A DNA stretch of 64,000 bases from Plectonema cf. radiosum LEGE 06105 (GTDB lineage Bacteria; Cyanobacteriota; Cyanobacteriia; Cyanobacteriales; Nostocaceae), in assembly GCF_015207665.1 (NCBI RefSeq), contig NZ_JADEWL010000013.1:1-64000 (forward strand), written 5' to 3'. Below are positions 36,681 to 45,464 of the stretch, piece by piece. The position numbers and the translations under genes were made by a program. The notes beneath the pieces were generated by a model that did no database searches, was not told the origin of the DNA, and was given only the letters and a program-made list of their open reading frames with translations. Numbering within the stretch: position 1 is the first letter of the stretch; every line of letters starts with the position of its first letter.

Positions 36681-36813
36681 TTTTTATATAGCAGTGTTAA
36701 CTCTTGACTTTTCCCTACTCCACCCGAACCCTTTATTACAAGTATTTAACCGGACATCATCACAACAAAGCATATTCTTCTCTGGTTGTTTGATCCAAAA
36801 TTTAAAAATAAAT

Positions 36814-36837
36814 CATCCCCTAGTAAACTAAGGGATG
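36814..36837 (-). terminator. Hairpin terminator for hpf/lrtA
   Basis: CATCCC-CTAG and CTAAGGGATG pair. On the minus strand the hairpin is followed by TTTATTTTTAAATTTT, 22 bases beyond the hpf stop codon. Confidence 0.6.
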
Positions 36838-36858
36838 AATTATCGGAAACTTCACTAT

Positions 36859-37512
36859 TTAATGAGTATTGCTTTTTACCGGCATCGTAACGTTACCGTG
36901 AGCTTTACCGTTACCATTGCCGTTACCATTGGAATGACCGTTATTACGTGGTAAAATTACACCGTAACCACCGTGGTTACGCTCGTAAATCACATTAATC
37001 TCATTGGTTTCGCTGTTCTGGAACATATAAAAATCATGTCCAACCATTCGTAATTGTTCCAAAGCTTGGGAAATTGTCATCGGTGGCATGGCAAAATATT
37101 TAGTGCGAACTACTTCTTCGGGTAATTCGGGAGTGCGATCGCCAATTAAATCTGTGACTACTGCATCTGGAATCACTTCTTCAATCGTGTTGTTCTCAGC
37201 ATGAATAGTGAGATCGCGTCGTCGTTCCTTATATTTTCGCAGTTGACGGGCAATTTTATTCGCAACTAAATCAATACTGGCATATAAATTTTCGCTGCTT
37301 TCCTCGGCACGGATCACATTACCGTTAGCGTAAATCGTTACTTCCGCTGTCTGATGTGAATTAATTCTGGGATTTCGAGCTACGCTCAAATGCACATCCA
37401 CTTCGTTGGTAATATGCTGGAAATGATTTACTGCCTTTTCTATTTTCTGATGCACGTATTCCCGAATAGCATCGGTGATTTCAATATTTTTGCCGTGGAT
37501 GACAAGCTTCAT
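36859..37512 (-). CDS. hpf: Ribosome hibernation promoting factor, long form (LrtA-like)
   Basis: 217 aa. The N-terminal S30AE domain ([20 protein letters not shown] ... [11 protein letters not shown]) sits in the decoding centre of the 30S subunit. The C-terminal dimerisation domain ([39 protein letters not shown]) marks the long form that joins two 70S ribosomes. A Gly/Asn/His-rich tail ([16 protein letters not shown]) is lineage-specific. SD GGGAGAG lies about 8 bases before ATG 37512. In cyanobacteria the family is the light-repressed transcript gene lrtA with a long leader; the 365-bp upstream gap is compatible with that. Confidence 0.95.
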   Translation of the reverse strand: MKLVIHGKNIEITDAIREYVHQKIEKAVNHFQHITNEVDVHLSVARNPRINSHQTAEVTIYANGNVIRAEESSENLYASIDLVANKIARQLRKYKERRRDLTIHAENNTIEEVIPDAVVTDLIGDRTPELPEEVVRTKYFAMPPMTISQALEQLRMVGHDFYMFQNSETNEINVIYERNHGGYGVILPRNNGHSNGNGNGNGKAHGNVTMPVKSNTH

Positions 37513-37900
37513 AAAAAAACTCTCCCGCTCGAATACTTTATTTGGTATGAAGAAAATTTGAACAAAAAGCTACGGTAAATATTGCAAGTACCGTTTTTAC
37601 TTTCCTAAACTTTTCGCTTAATGCGAAATTTTCTTGTATTTAAGTTAAACTCCGACTCAATCAAATCTCAATCCATAAAATTAGATAGATACCCTTCTTC
37701 CTTGGTACTTTGGCTTGTAGAGAACTCCTCCCCACACAAATGAGCTATATATTCAAATTAACACTTGATTTTTTATAAAACTGCTTTATGTGACTTTCCT
37801 TTAAAATCCTTTGCATTGCTTGACATTTATTTATTCAAGCGCGTTTATTTGAAACACATAGAGTGTCATTGACTTCTTGCTTTTTATTCTTTGTTGTAGT

Positions 37901-38578
37901 ATGAGTGCCACTAATAACCGATGTTTACTATACAATCAAGCAGTAATGCCATACTTGGATGCATGGACATGGCAACAAGAACTTCAAGCTCAGCGTATTA
38001 AAAACCCAAGTTTAGATGATGCCTTAATTCTGCTAGAACATTTTCCCGTATACACTTTAGGACGAGGAGCAACCAAGGAATTTCTCAATTTTGATATTGA
38101 TGAAAATACCTATGAACTGCATAGAATTGAACGAGGTGGTGAAGTAACTTACCATTGTCCTGGACAATTGGTGGGGTATCCAATTTTAAATTTACAACGT
38201 CATCGTCAAGACCTACATTGGTATTTACGTCAATTAGAAGAAGTATTAATTCGGGTTCTAGCAATTTACAAACTGCAAGGAGAACGTATACCCTCACTCA
38301 CTGGAGTATGGTTAGAAGGACGCAAGGTGGGAGCGATTGGTATAAAAGTAACTCGCTGGATTACCATGCACGGCTTTTCATTAAACGTTTGTCCCGACAT
38401 GAAAGGCTTTGAGCGTATTGTACCTTGCGGTATATCCGATAAACCTGTTGCCAGTTTAACCGAATGGATTCCCGGTATTACTTGTAAACAAGTAAGGATT
38501 CACGTTGCAAACTGCTTTGCTCAAGTCTTTAACCTGGAATTAATCGAGCAACCCCCATACAATCTTGATCAAAGTTGA
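37901..38578 (+). CDS. lipB: Octanoyl-[acyl-carrier-protein]:protein N-octanoyltransferase
   Basis: 225 aa from ATG 37901; an earlier TTG (37877) lacks support. LipB moves octanoate from ACP to lipoyl domains of 2-oxoacid dehydrogenases and glycine cleavage H protein, the first step of lipoate synthesis. Conserved motifs: [33 protein letters not shown], the catalytic Lys in [20 protein letters not shown] and the catalytic Cys in [17 protein letters not shown]. Single gene, with no lipA next to it. Confidence 0.95.
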   Translation: MSATNNRCLLYNQAVMPYLDAWTWQQELQAQRIKNPSLDDALILLEHFPVYTLGRGATKEFLNFDIDENTYELHRIERGGEVTYHCPGQLVGYPILNLQRHRQDLHWYLRQLEEVLIRVLAIYKLQGERIPSLTGVWLEGRKVGAIGIKVTRWITMHGFSLNVCPDMKGFERIVPCGISDKPVASLTEWIPGITCKQVRIHVANCFAQVFNLELIEQPPYNLDQS

Positions 38579-38612
38579 GGGTTGATAACTGTTAGCTAAT
38601 ACCTGCCCACAT

Positions 38613-38816
38613 CTAGTCAAATCTATCCAAATTGTCCACACCTGCAATGAGTATATCTACAAATTCTCTTAACCGTTCTTGCCAGTCAGGGATGGTTTTT
38701 AATTTTTCTTTTTGTCCTGCTCTACCTTTAAAACAGATTGGTAGTTGGTCTAGCTCCCCTTTGACAATTTTTTTAGCACCAAGCTGATTATTTTTCTGGA
38801 ATGGCATTGACTTCAT
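38613..38816 (-). CDS. Small protein divergent from tnpB (67 aa)
   Basis: Begins MKSMPFQKNNQLGAKKIVKG and has LDQLPICFKGRAGQKEKLK and IPDWQERLREFVDILI. The two starts lie 52 bp apart, back to back with tnpB at 38869. Proteins of this type are, to my recollection, found repeatedly beside lone tnpB genes in cyanobacteria, so it is probably a passenger or accessory gene of the same element. The basic, helical sequence could bind DNA or RNA. Function unknown. Confidence 0.6.
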   Translation of the reverse strand: MKSMPFQKNNQLGAKKIVKGELDQLPICFKGRAGQKEKLKTIPDWQERLREFVDILIAGVDNLDRFD

Positions 38817-38868
38817 CTGTATATGTTAATATACTAACTATAGCGCACCATTTGAGCGGTCGAGTCAA

Positions 38869-40092
38869 ATGCAATTAGTAGAGAAACACATAATCAATAG
38901 ACAGCATAAGTTTTGGTCATATTGCGATTATTTAGCTTTGCAATCAAAGCATCTTTACAACGCTGCTAACTATGTACAACGTCAATACTTTTTTCAAACT
39001 AAAAAGTATTACAACTCAATTGATATTTACCATCAAACGTCTAATTTAGAAGCATATCGTTATTTACCGACTAAAATCAGTAAACAGATAGTGCGTAGAG
39101 TTTCAGAAGCTTGGAAAGGTTGGTTAGCAGCATTAAAAGATTGGTTTAAACATCCTGATAAGTATCTTGGTAAGCCTAAAATGCCAGGATATAAACATAA
39201 AGAACGTGGTAGAAATATTGTTATTTATCCAATAGATGCTTTATCGAAACCCGCTTTAGCTAAAGGCATTGTTAAGCTTTCTCAGACAAATATTGAGATT
39301 TCAACTAAAGCTAATAATATAAATCAAGTAAGAATTGTTCCTAAACTCAACCATTATGTTATTGAAGTTGTTTATACAGCATATTTACCTGTTGAATCAA
39401 CAGGTAAATATACCGCTGGTGTAGATTTAGGATTAAACAATTTAATGGCTATAACATCCAATCATCCAGGTATTAAACCTTTGTTGATTAATGGTAGACC
39501 GTTGAAAAGTATTAACCAATTCTTCAATAAAAGAGTTGCTAAAGCCCAATCTAAAGAAGCTAGGAAACAAGTAAAAGAACTTAACAGCAAGCGTGATAGA
39601 AGGATTGATAATTATCTCCATACTGTTAGCCGTAGAGTAATTGAATGGTGCCAATTAAATGATATTGGTCAAATAATTATTGGTAATAACCCTCGCTGGA
39701 AACAAGATATCAACATTGGTAAGAAGAATAATCAAACTTTTACTAAAATTCCTCATCTAAAACTGATTAGTTTGTTAACTTATAAAGCGCAGTTAGCTGG
39801 CGTTGGAGTGATTGTGACTGAAGAAAGTTATACCAGTAAGGCAAGTGCTTTAGATGGGGATGATTTGCCTGTTTACAAAGCCAAATCAGATGTTAAACCT
39901 GTGTTTAGTGGGAAGCGTGTAAAGCGTGGTTTATATAAAACTTCTACAAGTAGAACAATTAACGCTGATACCAACGGGAGTTTAAATATAGCTCGGAAAG
40001 TAATCCCAAACTTTATGGATGGGATAGAGGGGTTGCCGTTTATCCCTGTAGTTTTAGGACTTTGGACTAAGATTACAAACCTAGATATTTAG
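38869..40092 (+). CDS. tnpB: TnpB-family protein without zinc finger (IS1341/IS605 type)
   Basis: 407 aa. The RuvC-I Asp is in YTAGVDLGLNNLMAITSN and the final Asp in RTINADTNGSLNIARK. The usual RuvC-II glutamate (EDLN) is absent: the equivalent strand reads QIIIGNNPRWKQ. A conserved VIVTEESYTSKASALDG segment lies later and could supply an alternative glutamate. No CxxC zinc knuckles exist. This combination occurs in a known TnpB branch, some members of which have a rearranged active site. No tnpA is present. Whether it still cuts DNA cannot be said. ATG 38869 follows the pattern MQLVEKHII of the branch. Confidence 0.85.
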   Translation: MQLVEKHIINRQHKFWSYCDYLALQSKHLYNAANYVQRQYFFQTKKYYNSIDIYHQTSNLEAYRYLPTKISKQIVRRVSEAWKGWLAALKDWFKHPDKYLGKPKMPGYKHKERGRNIVIYPIDALSKPALAKGIVKLSQTNIEISTKANNINQVRIVPKLNHYVIEVVYTAYLPVESTGKYTAGVDLGLNNLMAITSNHPGIKPLLINGRPLKSINQFFNKRVAKAQSKEARKQVKELNSKRDRRIDNYLHTVSRRVIEWCQLNDIGQIIIGNNPRWKQDINIGKKNNQTFTKIPHLKLISLLTYKAQLAGVGVIVTEESYTSKASALDGDDLPVYKAKSDVKPVFSGKRVKRGLYKTSTSRTINADTNGSLNIARKVIPNFMDGIEGLPFIPVVLGLWTKITNLDI

Positions 40093-40188
40093 GTTTGGCT
40101 ACATTTGAGTAGTTGTGTCTAGATATCTACGAGCGGTACTCACGTCAATTTAAAAGATAATTTATGATTAATTTGTGAATATTAATTT

Positions 40189-40431
40189 GTGAAAAGCGAT
40201 ATTTCACCTGAGTCAACTCAAACCTTCGGTACAGATTCACCGAAAAAACCGGAAGTACACGCTCCACCTTTAGTGGAATTCAACGAGCGTGACTGGAAAA
40301 TCTTGGTGGAATTATTTGATCGAAAAGACAGCGATGAAATAGAAGCAGATATTAACAAAAAATTGAGTTGGATGGTACCAGAACCCGCTTGGGAAGATGA
40401 ACCTTTAGACTTTTTACAGGAATACTTGTAA
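40189..40431 (+). CDS. Small acidic hypothetical protein
   Basis: 80 aa with a GTG start at 40189. Contains PPLVEFNERDWKILVELFDR and KLSWMVPEPAWEDEPLDFL. Acidic, soluble, no signal or membrane segment. The composition and a compact helical stretch make it look like a real conserved gene, but I cannot place it in a family. Runs straight into an STRR array at its 3' side. Confidence 0.55.
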   Translation: MKSDISPESTQTFGTDSPKKPEVHAPPLVEFNERDWKILVELFDRKDSDEIEADINKKLSWMVPEPAWEDEPLDFLQEYL

Positions 40432-40434
40432 GAA

Positions 40435-40573
40435 GAGTTAGGAGTTAGGAGTTAGGAGTTAGGAGTTGGGAGTTGGGAGTTGGGAGTTGGGAGTTGGGAG
40501 TTGGGAGTTGGGAGTTGGGAGTGAGGAGTTGGGAGTTGGGAGTTGGGAGTTAGGAGTGAGGAGTTGGGAGTTA
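40435..40573. repeat. STRR heptanucleotide array (GGAGTTR)n
   Basis: About 19 tandem copies of the 7-bp unit GAGTTAG/GAGTTGG, with GAGTGAG variants. Short tandemly repeated repetitive sequences of this kind mark heterocystous cyanobacteria. Confidence 0.95.
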
Positions 40574-40607
40574 GAGTGAATTTGATAATTGATAATCGAT
40601 AATTGTT

Positions 40608-40988
40608 ATGTCAGTAACTTACGAAGGTGGATGTCATTGTGGTGCGGTGCGTTTCCGGGTTGTAGTTGATAATCGCAAAGTTGATGACTGTAATTGTTCA
40701 ATCTGCACTAAGAAGGGTTTCTTGCATTTAATCGTGCCGCAAGAAAAGTTTACTTTATTAAAAGGTGAAGATAATTTAACCACCTATACTTTTAATACTG
40801 CTGTCGCAAAACACAAATTTTGTAGAAACTGCGGCATTCATTCTTTTTACATTCCCCGCAGTCATCCCGACTGTATTGATGTCAATCTACGCTGTCTCGA
40901 TGGTGATGTCATATCGCAATTTGAAATAGTACCTTTTAATGGTCGCAATTGGGAAGACAATGTTGATCAATTAAGGAGTAGGGAGTAG
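40608..40988 (+). CDS. GFA/CENP-V family zinc-binding protein
   Basis: 126 aa. All zinc ligands of the glutathione-dependent formaldehyde-activating (GFA) fold are seen: GGCHCGAVRF, CNCSICTKKGF, and CRNCGIHSF, with the SHPDCIDVNLRCLD end. Named for the enzyme that forms S-hydroxymethylglutathione, but most members have no proven substrate. It lies between two low-complexity arrays, so it is probably its own transcription unit. Confidence 0.9.
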   Translation: MSVTYEGGCHCGAVRFRVVVDNRKVDDCNCSICTKKGFLHLIVPQEKFTLLKGEDNLTTYTFNTAVAKHKFCRNCGIHSFYIPRSHPDCIDVNLRCLDGDVISQFEIVPFNGRNWEDNVDQLRSRE

Positions 40989-41089
40989 AAAGTTAGGAGT
41001 TAGGAGTTAGGAGTTGGGAGTTAGTTGATGGTGGTTGGTGGTTATCAACTGTCAACTGTCAACTGTCAACTGTCAACTGTCCACTGTCC
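40989..41089. repeat. STRR array plus CAACTGT repeat
   Basis: Four or five GAGTTAG/GAGTTGG units (40989-41023) are followed by TCAACTG units (41044-41089, ending in CCACTGTCC variants). Both have a 7-bp period. Confidence 0.9.
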
Positions 41090-41105
41090 CCCCATCCCTT
41101 GGGAA

Positions 41106-41750
41106 TTATCCCAACATCTGAATATTGGAGAAGATAAACTGCATAGTCATGGGTTTACCTTCTACTTGAGTGGTAATTATCCGTTCGTTAAGAATGGAAT
41201 AATCGCCAACTTTTTCGTATTTATCTTCAAATTCGCTTTTTCCACCTTTTTGCTCGCCTGTCTGCGGGTCGTGGTATACAGAATCATAGCGATGAGCTAG
41301 ATAGCCTGCACCTGTGTCGTGGGTGCTGAAGGTGTTGATTGTGACTACTACACCGTGAATGTGACGGTGAACGAGAACTACTTCGCGATCGCGAATTTTG
41401 TATTTATCTCCAGAAGATTTACCACCGACTAAAACTTCTACTGCACCGGATTCGTCGGTTTCACCTTCACTAAAGGTATTGTCTTTGTGGGAGTCTTCAA
41501 ATTCGCGTCTAACCCGGTGAATTGCTATTTCCCATAATTGATTGTTAATTGCTTCTTTCGCTTGTTCGTCTTCTATGTCAAAAACTTCCGCTTTCAAATT
41601 AGGGTTAACGCGGACTTTTCCCTTAAATTCCTTATCTTCATATTTATAAGTCACATCCGCTGTATAACCGGGGAAATTATTGTCCCAAGTGTAACGGTTG
41701 TCATAAGCAGCCCGTAAAAGTTCGCGGGCAGAAGTTTTAGCTACTGTCAT
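41106..41750 (-). CDS. DUF3386 family protein
   Basis: 214 aa, the usual length. Opens TSARELLRAAYDNRYTWDNNF followed by PGYTADVTYKYEDKEFKGKV and ends EKVGDYSILNERIITTQVEG. No signal peptide. The family is, to my knowledge, mostly cyanobacterial and without known function; the strand-rich repeats (KGKVRVNPNLKAEV) suggest a lipocalin-like or beta-barrel fold. Single gene, 69 bp downstream of the metallophosphoesterase on the same strand, so cotranscription is possible. Confidence 0.8.
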   Translation of the reverse strand: MTVAKTSARELLRAAYDNRYTWDNNFPGYTADVTYKYEDKEFKGKVRVNPNLKAEVFDIEDEQAKEAINNQLWEIAIHRVRREFEDSHKDNTFSEGETDESGAVEVLVGGKSSGDKYKIRDREVVLVHRHIHGVVVTINTFSTHDTGAGYLAHRYDSVYHDPQTGEQKGGKSEFEDKYEKVGDYSILNERIITTQVEGKPMTMQFIFSNIQMLG

Positions 41751-41819
41751 ACCTATTCTATCTCCTATCGTCTTTGATTATGTTAGCTTGAATTAAGAGA
41801 AGCCCCGATCAAAACTTGA

Positions 41820-42710
41820 TTATTTAGAACGCAGCGTAAATAAAGTAACTTCCGGAGGACAGTTAATTCTCAGAGGAACATCGCTGAATCCGATACCGCG
41901 ATTAACATAAAGCTGATTACCTTGCTTACCATAGTCTTTAATCCAACCATCACCGTACACTTCTTCACCTTTAACTAAGGATACCCAAGACCATTGTGGT
42001 GTAAAGGGTAGCCGAATCTGACCTCCATGAGTGTGTCCTGCAACAGCAAAAGGTGCAGTTTGCGGTGGAAACGTTGCAAAGGATGCTGGGTTATGCATCA
42101 TCACAACGCGAGGACTATTATCGGGAAGTTGGGATAAAGCTTTGTTAACATCGGCATTATTAGCAATGTAAGAACCAATTCCAACTAAATAAAGCGGTTG
42201 ATTATTATTCACAACAGGTGAATTAATCTTAACTGCTTGATTTTCTAATACAGTTACGCCTATTTTTTCTAAAGCGGCTTTAACTCGATCTCCAAGTTCT
42301 GGTATGGGTGGTTTATGACTGTAGTCATGATTTCCTAATACCGCATAAGTAGGAATATTTGCTGCAATTAATGGTTGAATTGCGTTGGTAACTTTACTAA
42401 GTTCCTCAGACGGATTTGGCAAGGAATGATAAATAAAATCGCCGCTAATTAATACTGCTGCTGGTCGTTTTTCTACAAGAGTTTCGATGCTGCGGCGCAT
42501 GGTGCCAGTATTATCAAACCACATTCCAGTTTGGAAATCACTTAGTTGACCGATAAGTTTTCCTTCCCAAGCAGGTGGCAAATTAGGAACAATCGCTGTC
42601 TGTTCTTCAATGTCAAGAAATTTTGGTTCAATTAATCCCCAAATAATTAGAACTACTAATACTCCGAATAATCCTAAAAATGAGTATTTTAAAAAGTTAG
42701 TAATTTTCAT
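41820..42710 (-). CDS. Metallophosphoesterase, membrane-anchored
   Basis: 296 aa. N-terminal membrane helix (YSFLGLFGVLVVLIIWGLI) places the enzyme outside the cytoplasmic membrane. Motifs in order: LIGQLSDFQTGMW (the first motif has DFQ rather than DxH), VLISGDFIYH, VLGNHDYSH, VVMMHNPASF and AVAGHTHGGQIRLP. The pattern is that of YkuE-like phosphoesterases active on lipids or nucleotides. The actual substrate is unknown. Complete. Confidence 0.88.
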   Translation of the reverse strand: MKITNFLKYSFLGLFGVLVVLIIWGLIEPKFLDIEEQTAIVPNLPPAWEGKLIGQLSDFQTGMWFDNTGTMRRSIETLVEKRPAAVLISGDFIYHSLPNPSEELSKVTNAIQPLIAANIPTYAVLGNHDYSHKPPIPELGDRVKAALEKIGVTVLENQAVKINSPVVNNNQPLYLVGIGSYIANNADVNKALSQLPDNSPRVVMMHNPASFATFPPQTAPFAVAGHTHGGQIRLPFTPQWSWVSLVKGEEVYGDGWIKDYGKQGNQLYVNRGIGFSDVPLRINCPPEVTLFTLRSK

Positions 42711-43023
42711 ATTTTTTTTGCATTGCTCATCTTCTCTATCTACTTAATATCTAATAAATTAGATTAAGTCTAGTTACGAGTCAATTATTGGTGTATATAA
42801 TTACTAATACCAGAAAAATGACATCCAGAAAACTTTCGTTAAGATTAATAAAATTATAAAGTACTGAACTGATTTATTTTGAGGCTAACTTTGTTATTTG
42901 CTCAGAAAATATCTCAATTACAATTTTTATCTATCGCAAGTTATAGATAAAATATTTTTTTATCGAGAAGATTATTCCTAAAGATTATTGACTATATCAG
43001 GTTTTTTAAATGCAAGATTAAAG
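42711..43023. other. Intergenic gap
   Basis: AT-rich, between two minus-strand genes. No reading frame, hairpin terminator or clear promoter was recognised. Confidence 0.5.
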
Positions 43024-43824
43024 TCAAATTATTTGCACCTCCGAACCCAATTTTAAACCTAATTCCAAATTAGCATTTCCGCCATTCACGGCAATTTCTA
43101 CCCAACCATCACTACCAATGAGTGCTATGGCTTCTCCAGATTTCACATCGGAATAAGTTTCCCGCCCTTTGATTATATTTCCTTGTATCTCTACACTCCA
43201 ATTTTTTCCTTTGACAAAATTCTGAGGAATATTAGTTACTAAATTTCCGAAATGGTCAATATATTGAATGCAGCCTGTTAATATATCATCTTTGCGAGTG
43301 CATTCTGGTAAATCTAATTTCACTAAACTTTCGGGGTTTATTTGTTGTCCTAATTTTTGCAAAGATATGCCATTAGCTAGATGCGCTCCGACAGGTGCAA
43401 AGATATCTCTACCGTGAAAAGTATTACTAGGTTCAGATGTCAGCCAATAATCGGGATTGGTTAACTCGACTGCTGAAATAACAGCATTTTGACTTAATAC
43501 CCCACTAAGTAAACCATTATCTGGAGCAACTAAAAAACCCTGAGTTAATTCGACAGCAACTGCTCTACGATTCCCTCCTACTCCAGGATCTACCACCGCT
43601 ACGTGTACGGTACCAACAGGGAAATAAGCATAAGCATTCATCAAGCAAAATCTGGCTGCAATGATGTTTTGCGGGGGAATTTGATGGGTTATATCAACCA
43701 CTCTTGATATTGGATTAATTTGCGCGATCGCACCTTTCATGACAGCAACATACTCGTCGCTAATCCCAAAATCACTGAGCAATGTAATCAATGAATTTTT
43801 AATTGCTTGAGGGGAATCTTGCAT
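43024..43824 (-). CDS. SAM hydroxide adenosyltransferase (DUF62 family)
   Basis: 266 aa. Family members hydrolyse S-adenosylmethionine to adenosine and methionine and are relatives of fluorinase/chlorinase. Seen: ITLLSDFGISDEYVAVMKGA, VVDPGVGGNRRAVAVEL, VAPDNGLLSGVL, NTFHGRDIFAPVGAHLA and DHFGNLVTNIP. The Asp, Arg and His of the hydroxide-type active site (DFG; GRD; HF) are consistent with this subgroup rather than the halogenases. No operon partner is apparent. Confidence 0.88.
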   Translation of the reverse strand: MQDSPQAIKNSLITLLSDFGISDEYVAVMKGAIAQINPISRVVDITHQIPPQNIIAARFCLMNAYAYFPVGTVHVAVVDPGVGGNRRAVAVELTQGFLVAPDNGLLSGVLSQNAVISAVELTNPDYWLTSEPSNTFHGRDIFAPVGAHLANGISLQKLGQQINPESLVKLDLPECTRKDDILTGCIQYIDHFGNLVTNIPQNFVKGKNWSVEIQGNIIKGRETYSDVKSGEAIALIGSDGWVEIAVNGGNANLELGLKLGSEVQII

Positions 43825-44325
43825 TTCTAAAATGTTAAATTTATCTTAAGTTACAGGGAATGCGGTTTACACTACTGTAATTGTAGTGTTTATAACTATT
43901 TACAGATAACATTGGGAAATTTTAAATTTAAAATGAAAATAAGAAAAGCTTGTATGATGCTTACAGAGGGGATTTAAGAAGAGAATGTAATGGAACTAGC
44001 AAAACTTTTTGAATTTTTTCGCGTATAATCAAGGAGAATTGTATGGGGAGACACTTTGAAGGGATCGACAAACCTAGACGAAAAACCAACTCGATTTAAG
44101 GAATATCAAGGTACTAAGTCAGGGCAATGTTTGATAGATTAAACTTCTCGTTCAATAATGCTATGTTCAACGATTAAAATCAGTTAGACCGATACACATT
44201 CTGGAAAAGATTTAGTTGTCTACCTCTAAGGACGAATATCAATGAAGATATATTCCTATCCTCCGGTAGTAGATAAATCTGCCTCGCTTCGTTAAAGTTG
44301 ATTACAAAAAGTTTAGGAGATTTAT
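43825..44325. other. 500-bp gap upstream of the GT4 gene
   Basis: Divergent promoter region for the SAM hydrolase gene and the glycosyltransferase. No coding region longer than about 30 codons was convincing. It may hold a long leader for the GT4 gene; no known riboswitch was recognised. Confidence 0.45.
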
Positions 44326-45402
44326 ATGCGAATAGCTCAAGTTGCTCCACTGTGGGAGAGAGTTCCTCCCCCCGGTTATGGTGGTGTTGAGTTGGTCGTA
44401 GGATTGTTAACCGATGAATTAGTCCGACGAGGACATGAAGTGACTTTGTTTGCTTCGGGAGATTCGATAACTTTAGCAAAGTTGGAGTCTGTTTATCCCC
44501 GCGCTTTTCGTCTAGAACCTTCTATATCAGAGTATTCTGCTTATGAAGCCTTGCAGTTGAGTCGAGTTTACAAGCAGGCTAGTAAATTCGATGTAATTCA
44601 TTCTCACATCGGTTACAATTCTCTTTTTCATGCTAGTTTTGTTGAAACTCCAACAGTTCATACTCTGCACGGTGCTTTCAACTCAGACACTAAGAAGGTT
44701 TATGCAGAAGCATCCGAACAGCCCTATGTAAGCATTTCCGATGCTCAACGGGAACCGTTGGACTTAAATTATGCAGCAACGGTGTACAACGGTATCGATA
44801 CGGAAAGCCATCGTTTTTATGCTCAACCGCAGTCGGCTCCCTATTTAGCATTTTTAGGGAGGCTTTCTCCGGAAAAAGGACCTCACATCGCCATCGAAGT
44901 TGCTCAGAAATCTGGTGTACCTTTAAAGATGGCTGGTAAGGTAGATAGAGTTGATGTAGACTATTTTGAAAGTCAGATTAAGCCTCATATTGATGGCAAG
45001 CATATCGAGTATTTGGGTGAAGCCAATCACTTTGAGAAAAACGAGCTTTTAGGTAATGCGATCGCGATGTTATTCCCGATTACCTGGAGAGAACCTTTCG
45101 GCTTGGTAATGACAGAATCAATGGCTGCGGGAACCCCCGTACTTGCAAAACCCCTGGGTTCTGTACCAGAAGTGATTGCACACGGTAAAACTGGCTTTTT
45201 GTGCCACAGCGTTGATGACTATGTAAATGCGATTCAACGTTTGGCAGAAATAGACAGAAATGAGTGTCGCGCTCATGTAGAGCGTAATTTCAGTATTAAA
45301 AGCATGGTAGATGGTTATCTAGAAGTTTACAGCAAAGTAACGCGCAAGAAATTTGAAAAAAACGGTCATGCGGGTTTTTTGGCAAACTTACTCATGAGAT
45401 AA
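44326..45402 (+). CDS. Glycosyltransferase family 4
   Basis: 358 aa, cytosolic GT-B fold. N-terminal acceptor domain VAPLWERVPPPGYGGVELVV and the HSHIGYNSLF histidine region; C-terminal nucleotide-sugar domain AFLGRLSPEKGPHIAIEVA and the EX7E motif EPFGLVMTESMAAGTPVLA with SVPEVIAHGKTGFL. Retaining enzymes of this type add hexoses to polysaccharides or lipids; the donor is unknown. Encoded convergent to the exopolysaccharide cluster. Good SD (TTTAGGAGATT) 8 bases before ATG. Confidence 0.9.
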   Translation: MRIAQVAPLWERVPPPGYGGVELVVGLLTDELVRRGHEVTLFASGDSITLAKLESVYPRAFRLEPSISEYSAYEALQLSRVYKQASKFDVIHSHIGYNSLFHASFVETPTVHTLHGAFNSDTKKVYAEASEQPYVSISDAQREPLDLNYAATVYNGIDTESHRFYAQPQSAPYLAFLGRLSPEKGPHIAIEVAQKSGVPLKMAGKVDRVDVDYFESQIKPHIDGKHIEYLGEANHFEKNELLGNAIAMLFPITWREPFGLVMTESMAAGTPVLAKPLGSVPEVIAHGKTGFLCHSVDDYVNAIQRLAEIDRNECRAHVERNFSIKSMVDGYLEVYSKVTRKKFEKNGHAGFLANLLMR

Positions 45403-45410
45403 ATCAAAGG

Positions 45411-45435
45411 TGGATGGCTTGAGTTTAGCCATCCA
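45411..45435 (+). terminator. Rho-independent terminator after GT4
   Basis: TGGATGGCT pairs perfectly with AGCCATCCA across a 7-base loop, followed by TTTTGTTT, 9 bases beyond the stop codon. Confidence 0.7.
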
Positions 45436-45464
45436 TTTTGTTTAGGGGTGCCTCTACTAGGAAT

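Noticed and set aside
36550-36831. 93-aa frame overlapping the tnpB end
   Set aside because: Runs through the IS607 right-end structures in the wrong frame.
40435-40573. CRISPR or minisatellite gene
   Set aside because: Simple heptamer STRR without spacers or coding capacity.
44180-44479. 99-aa minus-strand frame
   Set aside because: Antisense to the N-terminal codons of the GT4 gene; no SD.
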